Assembly (NCBI GenBank): GCA_947044405.1
Contig: CAMRHE010000035.1
Location: forward strand, 6,979,501-7,043,500
Length of the DNA stretch: 64,000 bases
Direction: 5' to 3'
From: Leptodactylus fallax
Taxonomy: Eukaryota; Chordata; Amphibia; Anura; Leptodactylidae
Part shown: positions 10,997-21,587 of the stretch, piece after piece
Layout: each line of letters opens with the position of its first letter
Position numbering within the stretch: the first letter of the stretch is position 1
Made by a program: the position numbers and the translations under genes
The notes under the pieces: generated by a model
The model's input: the letters and a program-made list of their open reading frames with translations, nothing else
Databases searched by the model: none
Told to the model about the DNA's origin: nothing

Positions 10997-11824
10997 CTAG
11001 CAGACTTGGGCCTTGTCAGACTCCGAGGGTGGTTGAGCGCCACGCGCCTTCAATATGTCCAGACTAGGGTCAGCTTGGACAGCATCTCTGAACTCTTGGC
11101 TGGAGTGAGACAAAAGAGAGGTGCATGTTACATAGCTGCCGGACCCTTCTGGCTCTTTAGTCTGACTAGGGACACTTCTAAGGCTCAGGCTCTGAGCCAC
11201 GTACACTTGGCTACCTCCTGCCTGTTCTGGGTCCGCTTTCTGAGTACTGGCCTCCTGTGGCGCCACACTCATGACCCCAGGTCTTTGGGGTACCATTTCA
11301 GAGACCCCATCCCGGCGGTCTCTCAGGGTCTCTCTCACACTAGCCGCTAGTTGGGAGAGTTCTAGGGGGTTCTGAACCTCCCCCTTTGCTTCCAAACCTA
11401 CATCCTGTTTCTCCTGTACTTGGGTGGGTGATGGTGATACCTTGGGCAAATGACTGAGATCCTGCTTCCCTAAACCATCCCCCCACAATACATTGACAGG
11501 TAATACAGTTGACATACCCCCTTCTTGGATCACACCTCCAGTACCCCATGCCATCTGCACTTGGGCCATGGGCACTCCTGGAATAGAACTGGACAGAAGA
11601 GACATGTATGTCTCATACCGGCCGGACTCCTCCGGCTTCAAGGGAGTGAGGCTAGTCATGGCGGTCTCAGCACCGACTCCAGGTGGTGTAGGCAACAGTT
11701 CAAGGGTCGGAACGCCCTCCACTCTTGTAGCACTCTGGCTGCGGGCTAACACCGCACTACCAACAGTCCGTCCCTCACCTGGATCGGCCGTGAGATCCAC
11801 ATAGCCTACCTGACTACCTGGCAC
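10997..11824 (-). pseudogene. downstream protein fragment of the LTR element, protease-like motif
   Basis: An open frame of 275 codons downstream of gag in the minus orientation. It is low in recognisable domains but contains a glycine-rich lead-in and then STVLPVNVLWGDGLGKQDLS, which echoes the LPANVLLGTDLG block at the end of the gag frame. In Gypsy-type proteases a hydrophobic-LLG segment near the C-terminus looks like this, so the second block may be a diverged duplicate. There is no D-T/S-G active site that I can point to, and no reverse transcriptase follows. The start is uncertain: the frame opens after several stops at 11825-12200. Function not established. Confidence 0.45.
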
Positions 11825-12199
11825 ATGGTCAGCAGTTGGGTGCTCATCGGATGCTCTGGGCGAAATAGTAGAAGTCGCTTCCAGTGACTCAGAAGAGCTA
11901 CCCTGTACACTTTCACAACAAGCATTGGCAATTACATTGACAGTACCTTCATTAGCAATTGTTAATTCACACCGGGCCTCAATGAGATTTGTGGTAGATA
12001 TATTAACAAGCTGGGAGGGGAGACGCCCCCACAGATGTGGGTGTGTCTACAGACAAGGTCTCATTGGCTCCTAGCACGGGGGTGAACAAAGCATCAATAA
12101 CATTTTTGCTGAGCTGGGTTGCAGGAAGTTCAGTTGCATCTTCCCTGCTCTCAGCTGAAGGCAACTCATTAGCATTTACACTTTGCCATGGGAAGTATC

Positions 12200-13117
12200 T
12201 CAGAGGGGGGTTACGGGCCTCTCTGCAGATATGACAGACACATTATCAGCATTAATCATAGACAGTTTATCACAGTAAAGTGGGGTGCTCCCCACCCCAT
12301 ATTGGGACATCATAGGTCCTAAATCAGTTCCCAACAGTACATTAGCAGGCAAATCAGTCAATAGTCCCACAGTCCGCATTCCTTTTCCTGCACCCCCGTC
12401 CAGATACACAGATGGGCCACCTGCTGTGGCTTGGGAAGCAGGGAAGTTCACAGGGCGGTTGGGGCACTCCTCCTTGAAATGTCCTGTCTGGTTACAGGCA
12501 TGGCCCCACCGCACCTCCCCTTGGGGTTTGGGAAAGGTCACCCGGGCGCCCAGAGTTCTTGGGACAGGGAAGGGACCACCCGGGGCATAGTTTGTCTCAC
12601 CCGACCTGACGACAGACGGCTGTGGTGAACTCCGGCCTGGCTTCTCCTTCCAAGTTGAGGGTCTCTGCAGGGTTGTTGGAGTTTGCACAGGGGTGGTTTG
12701 TGCCTGCTGGGAGAGCTCCATCCTTTTGAGCTCAAGCTGATACTGCCGTTCTCGTTCTGCAGCTTCACGATCTGCCTGCCGTTCTGCGGCCTGCCGTTCT
12801 TGTTCTGCAGCTTCACGATCTGCCTGCCGTTCTGCTGCCTCACGATCTGCCTGCCGTTCTGCTGCCTGCCGTTCTTGTTCTACAGCTTCCAGAAAACGGC
12901 ACAACACCTGCAGGTATGTGTTAGGGTCACTAGTGCCTACTTGCTGTAGGGCCATTTGCCAGTATGAAGCCATTCCCCTGACAACGCTGGGGCTACTGGT
13001 CCCTCCTGGTGAAGTAATCCTTGAGCCCAGGCTGCTTGCCGCACTTCCTGGCCTAGCCCCAAAATCAGGACTCTGCTCGCTTCTCTGCATGGCTGTGGCT
13101 GCCTCCATTTTAGCCAT
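12200..13117 (-). pseudogene. Gag-like protein with zinc knuckle and protease-like tail
   Basis: This 305-codon frame is the first after the primer-binding site. Residues 80-125 are a charged coiled-coil-like tract built from tandem repeats of AAERQADRE (DNA repeat at about 12750-12880). A zinc-knuckle-like motif CNQTGHFKEEC follows at about residue 205; a normal knuckle is C-x2-C-x4-H-x4-C, but the first Cys position is Trp here (RWGHAC), so zinc binding is probably lost. The last 70 residues have LLTDLPANVLLGTDLG, similar to the end of Gypsy-type proteases. The same frame extends upstream of the chosen Met (ELQNQAFGDPER) to a TAG at about 13176, probably a mutated Gln codon, so the real start lay further upstream. 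Non-functional as it stands. Confidence 0.65.
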
Positions 13118-13362
13118 ACGCTCAGGATCTCCAAAAGCCTGGTTCTGCAGTTCTGGGCTCTGCTTCTGAGCCCACTAGCCATCCACTGGTATTTGCCAAA
13201 TAAAAGGATAGAATACAAAGAGTAAGGGAGGGGAACAGCACTGTATCAAACTTTCACTGTATCTTAATGCTTGCTTTAATACCGAGCTTGTCTCATAGGA
13301 TTACTACAATCCCCAGCGTTTGAGTGATAAAGGTCACCAACACACGCTGTTTATCCTAAGAT

Positions 13363-13380
13363 CCCACTACGCTGCCACCA
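13363..13380 (-). promoter_or_regulatory. primer-binding site of the LTR element
   Basis: Immediately inside the 5' LTR (one base spacer) the minus strand reads TGGTGGCAGCGTAGTGGG. It begins TGG, as expected for pairing to the CCA end of a tRNA. I cannot say which tRNA without a tRNA set from this genome. Confidence 0.75.
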
Positions 13381-13381
13381 A

Positions 13382-14257
13382 TGTGAAAGATCCTCAGTGT
13401 GCCAACACCGCATTGGCCCACACCTGAGTCTTCTTTCATATAAAACCACACTCACCGCCAGTGAGTGCTGGGTCCACAAGATAAATACAAGACAAGCTTT
13501 CTAAATTTTATATATTTATTAACCCCTAAATGGGTCGGTATTAACATCTAACACATGCAGTTCAGAACAGATATGTAGATATATGCAAGCATTAACAGTT
13601 ACTAGTTACAAGATACAGTGCAATAAAATAAAAGGGCATAAAAGTGAAATGATTACTTTACCACACATCTCCTTGATGTGGTTCTGTAGTCCAACACTCA
13701 CACATGCTCTGGTATATGTGAGTAACCAGTGGAGGCTTCCTAGCATGTGGCATCACCACAACAATAATCCAGCCTGCATGCTCTTCACAGTGGTCTGTCT
13801 GTGATCTCTTGTAGTCTGTCTGTAAAAAACTCCTGTAGTCTCCTGTAGTCTGTGATGGTCTGTAATAACTCCCCCACTGGTCTCTTACCTCATCTTTTAT
13901 ACCCTTGATGACACCACCCAGAATGAGGTCACCGGCGACGGCAAGTCTGATGGATTAATGCACTCAAGTCCAGATTCTTTGTAAAGAGCTGAGACCAAGT
14001 GGAATGATACAATGTTATCAACCATGTCTGATCTACCCGTGCAGGCTGGACAATGCATGTTTATTTGAACAGCCAGGACTGTGTAGGAATTCAATGGAGC
14101 CCTGCTGGGATGGATACAAAGCCCTATTGTTCCAGTCCGGCCACTATTGGCAATATACCTATGATTATGGCTGCGCACCTTATGAGTAAAGAGATACGCT
14201 ACCCAGAGACCAAAATACAGCTTTGAGTTATAGCCATATTTAAGCGGAATCATCACA
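13382..14257 (-). repeat. 5' LTR of the Gypsy-like element
   Basis: An uninterrupted 876-bp LTR, identical in length to the other LTR after removal of its Tc1. In the minus orientation it precedes the primer-binding site and would hold the promoter and polyadenylation signals. I did not pick out a convincing TATA box. Confidence 0.9.
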
Positions 14258-14547
14258 AGTGGCTTATTCACTGTTCTTCTAAAGTATAACATTACAGGCT
14301 ACTTGTCAGTACTACTGTGCCAAAGAAAACTGAATTATCATCCACTAATATCTTCAGTTATTTGTTCTAACGCCTTTAACGTGGGGAAAGACCATATTCG
14401 CCATTTTGTTCCCAGTATAAAGTTGCTGGCCATTTATCAATACAGTATTGTCAAACATCAATAATTCTTAGTGGTTATCACTTATTTAAAGGTGTTTATT
14501 AGTGTGGAATGCCATAAGGACCATATTCGCTATTTTGTTCTCAATAT

Positions 14548-15058
14548 TAAGTTTAGCCAAGATCTGGAGGAGACATCCGCCGCTTCCTTCAGTAGGCGGG
14601 CAAGTAGTGATGAGGAGAGTGGCATGGGACCTGGTATTGAGGAGGACATCCGTGACCTGCAGACAGTAGTGGATGACGATGTAGCCGATCGTAATTGGGA
14701 GCCGAATGACGAAGAGGTTTCATCGTCATCAGAAGAGGGTTGCAGCTTGCGCATGAGGCATCGGCGGAGTCAGCAGAGTGGCAGCAGTGGGAGGTCAGGA
14801 GCTAAAGGTGCCCGGGGTAGACCACCCGCTTCACAGAAGCCTACCTGCCCAGAAAGCAGTGGTACAGGGGGTCACGGAGGCAGTGGAGGTAGCAGTTAGT
14901 GCGGAGTGTTGGGGGTAAAATCACCTACTCGGCGGTGTGGCAGTTTTTTGTTAAGCCGCCGTGGGAGGTCAACATGGCCATATGTTCAATCTGTGGGCAG
15001 AAGGTGAAGTGTGGCCAGGGTGCCAATCTTGGCACCACAGCCCTGCGTCACTGTATGG
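14548..15058 (+). pseudogene. hAT-B transposase, acidic N-terminus and BED zinc finger
   Basis: The plus-strand frame to 14898 encodes an acidic, Ser-rich leader (SSDEESGMGPGIEED, RRSQQSGSSGRSG). After a frameshift the frame from 14899 gives SAVWQFFVKPPW, then CSICGQKVKCGQGANLGTTALRHCM. This is a BED zinc finger: aromatic W-x-x-F, C-x2-C, then L-x-x-H. BED fingers bind the transposon ends in hAT transposases. The coding sequence then breaks off into the 35-bp minisatellite at about 15034, exactly after the last BED residues. Confidence 0.8.
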
Positions 15059-15480
15059 CCTCCTCATGCTGCTGCCACCTCCGCACTCTGCCACTGGGTG
15101 ACTGTATGGCTTCCTCACGCTGCTACCACCTCCTCACTCTGCCACTGGGTCACTGTATTGCCTCCTAAGACTGTTGCTACCTCCACATTATATTACCTTG
15201 CTACTCTGTGGCCTACTCATGCGGCAGCCACCTCTACACTCTGCCACTGGGTGACTGTACGGCCTCCTCACGCTTCTGCCACCGGGTCACTGTATGGCCT
15301 CCTAAGGCTGCTGACACCTCCACACTCTGGCACTGGGTCACTGTATGGCCTCCTAAGGCTGCTGACACCTCCACAATGTCACTGGATCACTGTATGTCCT
15401 ACTCATGCTGCTGCCAACTTCACATTATGTTGCCTTGCCACTCTGTGTCCTTCTCATGCTGCTGCCAACTCCACATTGTC
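15034..15480. repeat. 35-bp minisatellite, first block inside the hAT-B transposase
   Basis: Imperfect copies of a 35-bp unit with core CCACTGGGTCACTGTATGGC and CTCCTCATGCTGCTG. It separates the BED region from the central transposase region and has the same unit as the larger block at 21588-23560. Confidence 0.85.
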
Positions 15481-16146
15481 ACCTTGTCACCAGCAACTTG
15501 GCCAGGTGACACCGCTCCTGCCTCCATGTTCTCACACCGTTGTTCCTGCAACAATGTCCACCTCATCCTCCACTGTTTCCTCAGCCTCCACTGCAGGGGC
15601 AATTCACAGTGCTCCTCCAGCATACCACATGTGCAGGGCACAGCGCTGTCACGCTGTTCTACACCTCGTTTGCCTAGTTGAACATAGTCACACAGGGGAG
15701 GAACTACTCCGTGTCCTCAATCAAGAAATCGAATCCTGGCTTTCTCCATGAGAACTTAAAATCGGAACAATGGTGATCGACAACGAGAAGAACATGGTGT
15801 CAGCGCTGTGTCAAGGAGGACTGAGTCATGCGCCCTACATGGGGCACGTGTTCAATCTGGTTGTCAAGCGTTTCCTTAAGTGTTCCACCCATCTGTAAGA
15901 CATCCTAAAAATGTCAAGGAAACTTTGCACGCACTTCAGACACTTGTACACCACCAAGCACACCCTCCTTGAGCTTCAGCGGCAGAACGGCCTCCCACAA
16001 CATAGGCTGATATGCGATGTTTCCAACCGTTGGAATTCAACCCTCCATATGTTGGATCGAGTATATGAACAGAGAAAATCCATAAACGATTTCTTGATGA
16101 TCCAAGCGGACAGAGGTACCCTCTTGTGTAACTTTAACGTTAGCCA
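15481..16146 (+). pseudogene. hAT-B transposase, central catalytic part
   Basis: From about 15600 a single plus-strand frame runs to the Penelope insertion, broken only by stops at 15749 and 15896. It contains HTGEELLRVLNQEIESW, then IDNEKNMVSAL (the TDNxxNMxxA block with a catalytic Asp), GHVFNLVVKR (the C-x-x-H-x-LNL block), and ICDVSNRWNSTLHMLDRV (the RWNSTxxML block). These are hallmarks of hAT transposases. The last codons before the insertion are TTT AAC GTT AGC, which are also the target duplication of the Penelope-like element. The first 230 bp (about 15480-15705) are duplicated at 22515-22740. Confidence 0.85.
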
Positions 16147-16256
16147 AAGACAAAAGATCATGACCACCAAATAATAAAATAACATTTTATTGATACTTAT
16201 ATAAAAACATACATGTAGAAGTAGAAACACAGAAATAAATGAGTAATTGGAGATAC

Positions 16257-16297
<41 letters not shown>

Positions 16298-16540
16298 GCT
16301 AGATGAGCCATGCAGGAATGTACGCATTAATAAAGTCTGTACATGGGGAGGGGGAAGTAATACTCTGAATGAGCATGGACACTGTATACAGTACTGGTAT
16401 ATGTCATAGGGAATGGTTCCCTCTCAGGTCCAATACCACTTTAATAGTACACAATGTGAACAACTCTATAACTCACAAATGATCAAACAATGCAATCAAA
16501 AAATCTGCATGTAATCTCACCTAGCCACACTCTAAATGAC
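16147..16540 (+). repeat. left arm of the Penelope-like inverted repeat
   Basis: Begins AAGACAAAAGATCATGACCACC and runs through an (AT)n tract and the AAGGCTAGATGAGCCATGCA block to the TCACCTAGCCACACTC block. The right arm (18440-18685 plus 20280-20398) is its reverse complement with a few percent difference. This gives a potential stem of almost 400 bp. Confidence 0.85.
16259..16294. repeat. (AT)n microsatellite
   Basis: About 18 AT units in the left arm of the Penelope-like element. In the right arm the matching TATATA site was used by Tc1-B as its TA target. Confidence 0.95.
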
Positions 16541-16753
16541 ACATAACACACACACATAAATAACACATCCTACCTCCCTCATACACAATATTCCCGTAGA
16601 TCAGTTCTTACGGGTCCATTGCATTTTCTCCAGGGAAGCTTCTTTTGAGAATTCAGCCATGGAACTTAGTACACGATTTAGGCAGCGGGGTATCAGGAAG
16701 GATGGATTCGAAAAGGTGTTCTGCGAGCACATTCTGCACATCGTAGCAAGCTT

Positions 16754-17374
16754 TTGCAACCTTCAAAACCATCTAATACATCAAGGGGAATGAAAGAAAA
16801 GGTAAGATTTATTACCACCTTCAACTCCAGATGGTTTCAGATACAGCGTGTGTTCCAAAAATACTGGGGTATACTTACCTGTGACCCTATATTAAAACGC
16901 TATGTGGGACCTCATCCATCTATCATGTACCGCCGTTCAAAGAACCTCCGTGATCTCATGGTTCGCAGCCACTACCCTGGTAAAAGACGGGGAACTTCAT
17001 TTGGTGACCCAGGCCACAGGGATGGTTGCCGTCCCTGTGGACATTGTGTTGCCCGTGTGAACGTGGACTTTTGTAATGACTTTTGTAGTACAGACGGTAA
17101 GCGACATTTTTGTATTCTGTCTCACTACAATTGTCAGTCTACAGGAGTCATTTATTACGCTTCATGTCCATGTGGTTTAATATATATCGGTCTCACCTCC
17201 AGGGAATTCAAACGCAGAGTTCGTGAGCATGTCCTGGGCATTATGACATCTGAGCAGGTTGAAGATGACTCTACTTTAAAAACTATACCACGACATTTTA
17301 TAATCTTTCATAATTCCAATCTTCTGCTTTTAGGGTATGAGTCATCGATAGTGTACGGCCTGGCCCACGACTAG
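16754..17374 (+). CDS. Penelope-type GIY-YIG endonuclease fragment
   Basis: This 206-codon frame is the C-terminal part of a Penelope-like polyprotein. Residues 15-70 (KVRFITTFNSRWFQIQRVF, SIMYRRSKNLRDLMVRSHY) are the linker after the reverse transcriptase. A Cys cluster GCRPCGHC at about 94 follows, which may bind zinc as in the Neptune-type linkers. The nuclease motifs are GVIYYASCPCGLIYIGLT and SREFKRRVREH (about residues 133-162): the two GIY-YIG strands and the catalytic Arg. It would nick target DNA for reverse transcription. The frame is uninterrupted but the Met is internal: homology continues upstream in another frame (LSTRFRQRGIRKDGFEK near 16660-16715), so this is a truncated gene with a frameshift and no polymerase. 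Not expected to be mobile alone. Confidence 0.8.
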   Translation: MQPSKPSNTSRGMKEKVRFITTFNSRWFQIQRVFQKYWGILTCDPILKRYVGPHPSIMYRRSKNLRDLMVRSHYPGKRRGTSFGDPGHRDGCRPCGHCVARVNVDFCNDFCSTDGKRHFCILSHYNCQSTGVIYYASCPCGLIYIGLTSREFKRRVREHVLGIMTSEQVEDDSTLKTIPRHFIIFHNSNLLLLGYESSIVYGLAHD

Positions 17375-18439
17375 GGAAATGGAAAAAACTGTTGGTACAG
17401 AAGGAGTGAAAATGGATATTTACATTAAATACCGTTCATCCTTTCGGGCTAAATGAACAAATCAGTTTTGCACCTTTTTTGTGAACCGGTTCTGTTAGTT
17501 GTTAATTCTTTGTTACGTTTTGGTCGGTTTCATAATCTTTTTTAGTTGTAGTATGGTCTTTTCTATGTTCTTAACTGTTTTTTTTATTTTAGATTCACTG
17601 CATGACGTTTTCTGTTGGAGATCTTCCAACATGATCCATTGCTATCATCATCTTCGTATTATGGTTCCGACATTCCTCCCTCCATTATTCCATTGCGCTT
17701 ATCCCCCTTTTTTTTTTTCTAGTTTCTCCTGTACATTCATTATTAATATGTATTAGCACTTGGTAACTTTTTTTCTATATGGATATATGTATATATGTAT
17801 TTTACACACAGTGACACATCAATTTATTGTTATATGTATTTCAAATTTATATATTTGTAAATATATTTATTTGTATATATATATATGTATATATTTATAA
17901 ATTGCATAGATACTGATAATTTGTTATTATATATGCTATGATGTTTTTGAGCTATGAATTGTTCCTTCCTTCCACTCTCATTTTTTACTTCACTTTTTCT
18001 TTCACTTCACTTTGCATGCTCACTTACTTCACTTTCACCTTATCACCACACTGCTTTATTTTTACCTTCTGTGTAATGCTACAGGAGTCAGAGACAACTA
18101 TTTCATGGCCATTCGTCATAATGTTTAAGTTTTCACGCATGTGCGACGTTTTCATTATTCATCTCACGTTACAAAGGGTATTCTATGTGCACATGCGATA
18201 AATTTTATCTAGGTCGCGTAGTCTCACGATCTTGTTTATATATATCTCGCACATGCACGATTTGTGCTAATATGGCGGAGGAACAAGATGCCGCTTTCAT
18301 TATACACTTTTTAGGTGTGTTTTTCATGTGACATTCGTATGTATTTGTGATAGGTCTCTGCATATTATTTAATCTTGACAACTTGACCATGCCACACGCC
18401 CCCTGGACGAAGCTTTCCAGCAAAACGCACGTGGGGGTG
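17375..18439 (+). other. 3' non-coding part of the Penelope-like element
   Basis: AT-rich sequence between the GIY-YIG frame and the right inverted arm. It contains long T runs and TATATG/TATATA tracts at 17770-17900. I see no gene; two open frames here are low-complexity. Confidence 0.5.
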
Positions 18440-18685
18440 GAGTGTGGCTAGGTGAGATTACATGCTGGTTTTTTGATTGCATTGTTTGATCATTTGTGGG
18501 TTAGGGAGTTGTTCACATTGTGTACTATTAAAGTGGTATTGAACCTGAGAGGGAACCATTCCCTATGACATATACCAGTACTGTATACAATGTCCGTGCT
18601 CATTCAGAGTATTACTTTCTCCTTCCCATGTACAGACTTTATTAATGTGTACATTCCTGCATGGCTCATCTAGCCTTTATATATT

Positions 18686-20279
18686 CAGTGGGTACAGAAA
18701 TAGTCAGACCCCTTTAAATTTTTCACTCTTTGTTTCATTGCAGGCATTTGCTAAAAGCAAAAAAGTTCATTTTATTTCTTATTAATGTACACTTGGCACC
18801 CCATCTTAACAGAAAAAAAAAACAGAAATGTAGATATTTTTGCAAATTTATTAAAAGAGAAAAACTGAAATATCACATGGTTATAAGTATTCAGACCCTT
18901 TGCTCAGTATTGAGTAGAAGCACCCTTTTGAGCTAGTACAGCCATGAGTCTTCTTGGGAATGATGCAACAAGTTTTTCACATCTGGATTTGGGAATCCTC
19001 TGCCATTCTTCCTTGCAGATTCTCTCCAGTTCCATCAGGTTGGATGGTGAACATTGGTGGACAGCCATTTTCAGGTCTCTCCAGAGATGCTCAATTGGGT
19101 TGAGGTCAGGGCTCTGGCTGGGCCAGTCAAGAATGGTCACAGAGTTGTTCCGAAGCCACTCCTTTGTTATTTTAGCTGTGTGCTTAGGGTCATTGTCTTG
19201 TTGGAAGGTGAACCTTCGGTCCAGTCTGAGGTCCAGAGCACTCTGTACTTGGACGCATTCATCTTTCCTTCAATTGCAACCAGTCGTTCTGTCCCTGCAA
19301 CTGAAAAACACCCCCATAGCACCACCATGTTTCACTGTTGGGATTGTATTGGGCAGGTGATGAGCATTGCCTGGTTTTCTCCACACATACCACTTAGAAT
19401 TAAAGCCAAAAAGTTCAATCTTTGTCTCATCAGACCAGAAAATCTTATTTCTCATAGTCTGGGAGTCCTTCATGTGTTTTTTGGCAAACTCTATGCAGGC
19501 TTTCATATGTCTTGCACTGAGGAGAGGCCATTTGGGCCACTCTGCTATAAAGCCCCGACTGGTGGAGGGTTGCAGTGATAGTTGACTTTGTGGAACTTTC
19601 TTCCATCTCCCTATTGCATCTCTGGAGCTCAGCCAAAGCGATCTTTGCATTCTTCTTTACCTCTCTCACCAAGGCTCTTCTCCCATGATTGCTCAGTTTG
19701 GCTGGACGGCCAGGTCTAGGAAAAGTTCTGGTCGTCCCAAACTTCTTCCATTTAAGGATTATGGAGGCCACTGTGATCTTAGGAACCTTGAGTGCTGCAG
19801 AAATTCTTTTGTAATCTTGGCCAGATCTGTGCCTTGCCACAATTCTGTCTCTGAGCTCTTTGGGCAGATCCTTTGACCTCATGATTCTCATTTGCTCTGG
19901 CATGCACTGTGAGCTGTGAGGTCTTATATAGACAGGTGTGTGCCTTTCCTAATCAAGTCCAATCAGTTTAATTAAACACAGCTGGAGTCCAATGAAGGAG
20001 TAGAACCATGTCAAGGAGGATCAGAAGGAAATGACACCATGTGAGTTAAATATGAGTATCACAGCAAAGGGTCTGAATACTTATGACCATGTGATATTTC
20101 AGTTTTTCTTTTTTAATAAATTTGCAAAAATATCTACATTTCAGTTTTTTTTCTGTCAAGATGGGGTGCTGAGTGTACATTAAAGAGAAATAAAATGAAT
20201 TTTTTTGTTTTAGCAAATGGCTGCAATGAAACAAAGAGTGAAAAATTTAAAGGGGTCTGAATACTTTCCGTACCCACTG
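18686..20279 (-). mobile_element. Tc1/mariner element, decayed (Tc1-B)
   Basis: The right end reads as CAGTGGGTACGGAAAGTATT on the minus strand, followed by a TA at 20280-20281. The left end CAGTGGGTACAGAAATAGTC follows TATATT, so the left TA is blurred. Inverted repeats are about 200 bp and clearly diverged, much more than in Tc1-A. The transposase on the minus strand is in three frames. It is older than Tc1-A and Tc1-C. Confidence 0.9.
18904..19903 (-). pseudogene. Tc1 transposase pseudogene (Tc1-B)
   Basis: A Tc1 transposase split by frameshifts. 19903-19445 encodes the helix-turn-helix part (SGQDYKRISAALKVPKIT, GRPAKL). 19650-19270 encodes the first catalytic part (FWSDETKIELFGFNSKWYVW, with the first Asp, and TIPTVKHGGAMGVFF). 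19140-18904 encodes [20 protein letters not shown], with the catalytic Glu, to the natural end ASTQY. The middle Asp block (FQxDNDPKHT) falls around 19170-19210 in the gap between frames. Non-functional. Confidence 0.9.
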
Positions 20280-20480
20280 TATGTGGTATCTCCAATTACT
20301 CATTTATTTATGTGTTTCCACTTCTACATGTATGTTTTTATATAAGTATCAATAAAATGTTATTTTATTATTTGGTGGTCATGATCTTTTGTCTTTGGTT
20401 ATCATTACATGATCCACAAGCACCTCTGTGTTTTGTATACAATAGCCCTTTTGTTGTTGGTTATAATTTAACGTTAGCCA

Positions 20481-21577
20481 GTGGCAGCTCATACATGACA
20501 GTTGCTGTTTGCTCGTTCCCTTTGAGGAGGCCACTTTGTTAGTCAGTCGCCAGGACTACGGTATGAACAATATCATTCCCTGATTCACATCATGGAAAAG
20601 ATGCTTTTCAATCTGTCTGGTCAGGGGACTGGAGATGTGGTGTCTATATCTCACGGCTACATGAGCCCTGTGAGGACTGAAGTGGAGGAGAAAGAGGATG
20701 AGGAGGACATTGGAGCACAGACAAGTTGTTGCCAAATGGGTGGAGAGGAGGAGCAGGAACAACCAGAACAGCCAGCAGGAGATAAGGAGGATGAGGCAGA
20801 TGACCCAGACACACTGTGGCAGTATGCAATTAAGATGGATGTAGGGAGTCACTTACGCAAATGGCCCGATGCATGCTCACTTCCTTGCACAGTGACAGCT
20901 GAATTGTCACCATTTGGTAGAGGGATGACTACTGGCTCTCCACCATGTTAGACCCTCACTACCGGGGAAAAATGGGAGCCTTTTTTACACCCGCTAAGAG
21001 GGAGGACAAACTGAACTACTATAGAGACAAGTTGGCCGCTGCCTATCTGCGCCATCATCCATCCTCTCACATGTCCAACCAGGGGAGCCCTGAGTGCTCA
21101 ACTTGCACTGGTATGGCAACTGTGGGAGGGGGGTGGGGGTGGCAGGAGCAGTATCGGCTCCATCAGCAGCAGCCTGAGCCTAGAGTCGCTGATGAACAGC
21201 TTTCTTCAGCCACATAGTGAAGAAGCTACTCATCAGCAGCTAGACACAGAGCAGAACTTGAACTAGCAGGTGGTGGCATACTTAGAGTACACTCTGCCAC
21301 CCTTCATCAAAGATCCACTGAACTAATGGGCAGGCAAACTGGATTTGTGGCCGCAATGGATTTGTGGCCGCAACTGGCCGAGTTTGCCCTGGAAAAGCTG
21401 TCTTGCCTGGCCAGTAGCATGGCATCAGAGCGGGTATTTAGTGCGGCGAGGGCCATAGCTACCCTAAGGAGAACTTGCTTGTCCACCCAAAATTTGGAGA
21501 GACTGACCTTTGTGAACATGAATCAGGCATGGATCAGCCAGGATTTTCACCCACCAATGCCTGATGCAGCAGATTAA
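20481..21577 (+). pseudogene. hAT-B transposase, C-terminal part with dimerisation region
   Basis: Continues directly from 16146 once the Penelope-like element is removed: QWQLIHDSCCLLVPFEEATL, matching the hAT W-x-L----LL-PFExAT block, to a stop at about 20580. A Glu-rich segment and MLDPHYRGKMGAFF (20945, the LLDPRFK-type block) follow. 21326-21577 has LWPQLAEFALEKLSCLASSMA, then SERVFSAARAI, the hAT dimerisation signature. The coding end at about 21577 passes straight into the 35-bp minisatellite. Several stops and frameshifts. Confidence 0.85.
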
Positions 21578-21587
21578 ATGATCCATG

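Larger units (their letters stand above)
8375..14257 (-). mobile_element. Gypsy-like LTR retrotransposon lacking RT and integrase
   Basis: Two 876-bp direct repeats (8375-10878 once the Tc1 is removed, and 13382-14257) start TGTGAAAG and end ATCATCACA, that is TG...CA. They differ at roughly fifteen positions by eye, so insertion is fairly recent. Target duplication is AGGGG (8370-8374) and AGTGG (14258-14262), 4 of 5 bases. The element reads on the minus strand: primer-binding site at 13380, gag-like and protease-like frames, then a polypurine tract at 10889-10879. Only about 2.5 kb lies between the LTRs and there is no reverse transcriptase, RNase H or integrase, so it must be mobilised in trans or is an internal deletion. 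The Gypsy (Ty3) assignment is tentative. Confidence 0.85.
18440..20398 (-). repeat. right arm of the Penelope-like inverted repeat, split by Tc1-B
   Basis: 18440-18685 and 20280-20398 together are the reverse complement of 16147-16540. A further 68 bp (20399-20466) before the right target duplication has no partner on the left. Confidence 0.85.
16147..20466 (+). mobile_element. Penelope-like retroelement with long inverted repeats
   Basis: The flanking 14-bp repeats TTTAACGTTAGCCA (16133-16146 and 20467-20480) are perfect. Removing the insert and one repeat puts the hAT-B reading frame back in register. The gene at 16754-17374 encodes a GIY-YIG endonuclease, which Penelope-like elements carry at the C-terminus of their reverse transcriptase. 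Here the polymerase part is missing. The two ends are inverted copies of one sequence (16147-16540 against 18440-20398 with a Tc1 inside), consistent with the odd end structures known from Penelope-like insertions. Real length without the Tc1 is about 2.7 kb. Confidence 0.85.

Noticed and set aside
10892..11804. Plus-strand frames of 70-150 codons over the LTR element interior
   Set aside because: Antisense to the gag/protease frames, whose direction is fixed by the primer-binding site and polypurine tract.
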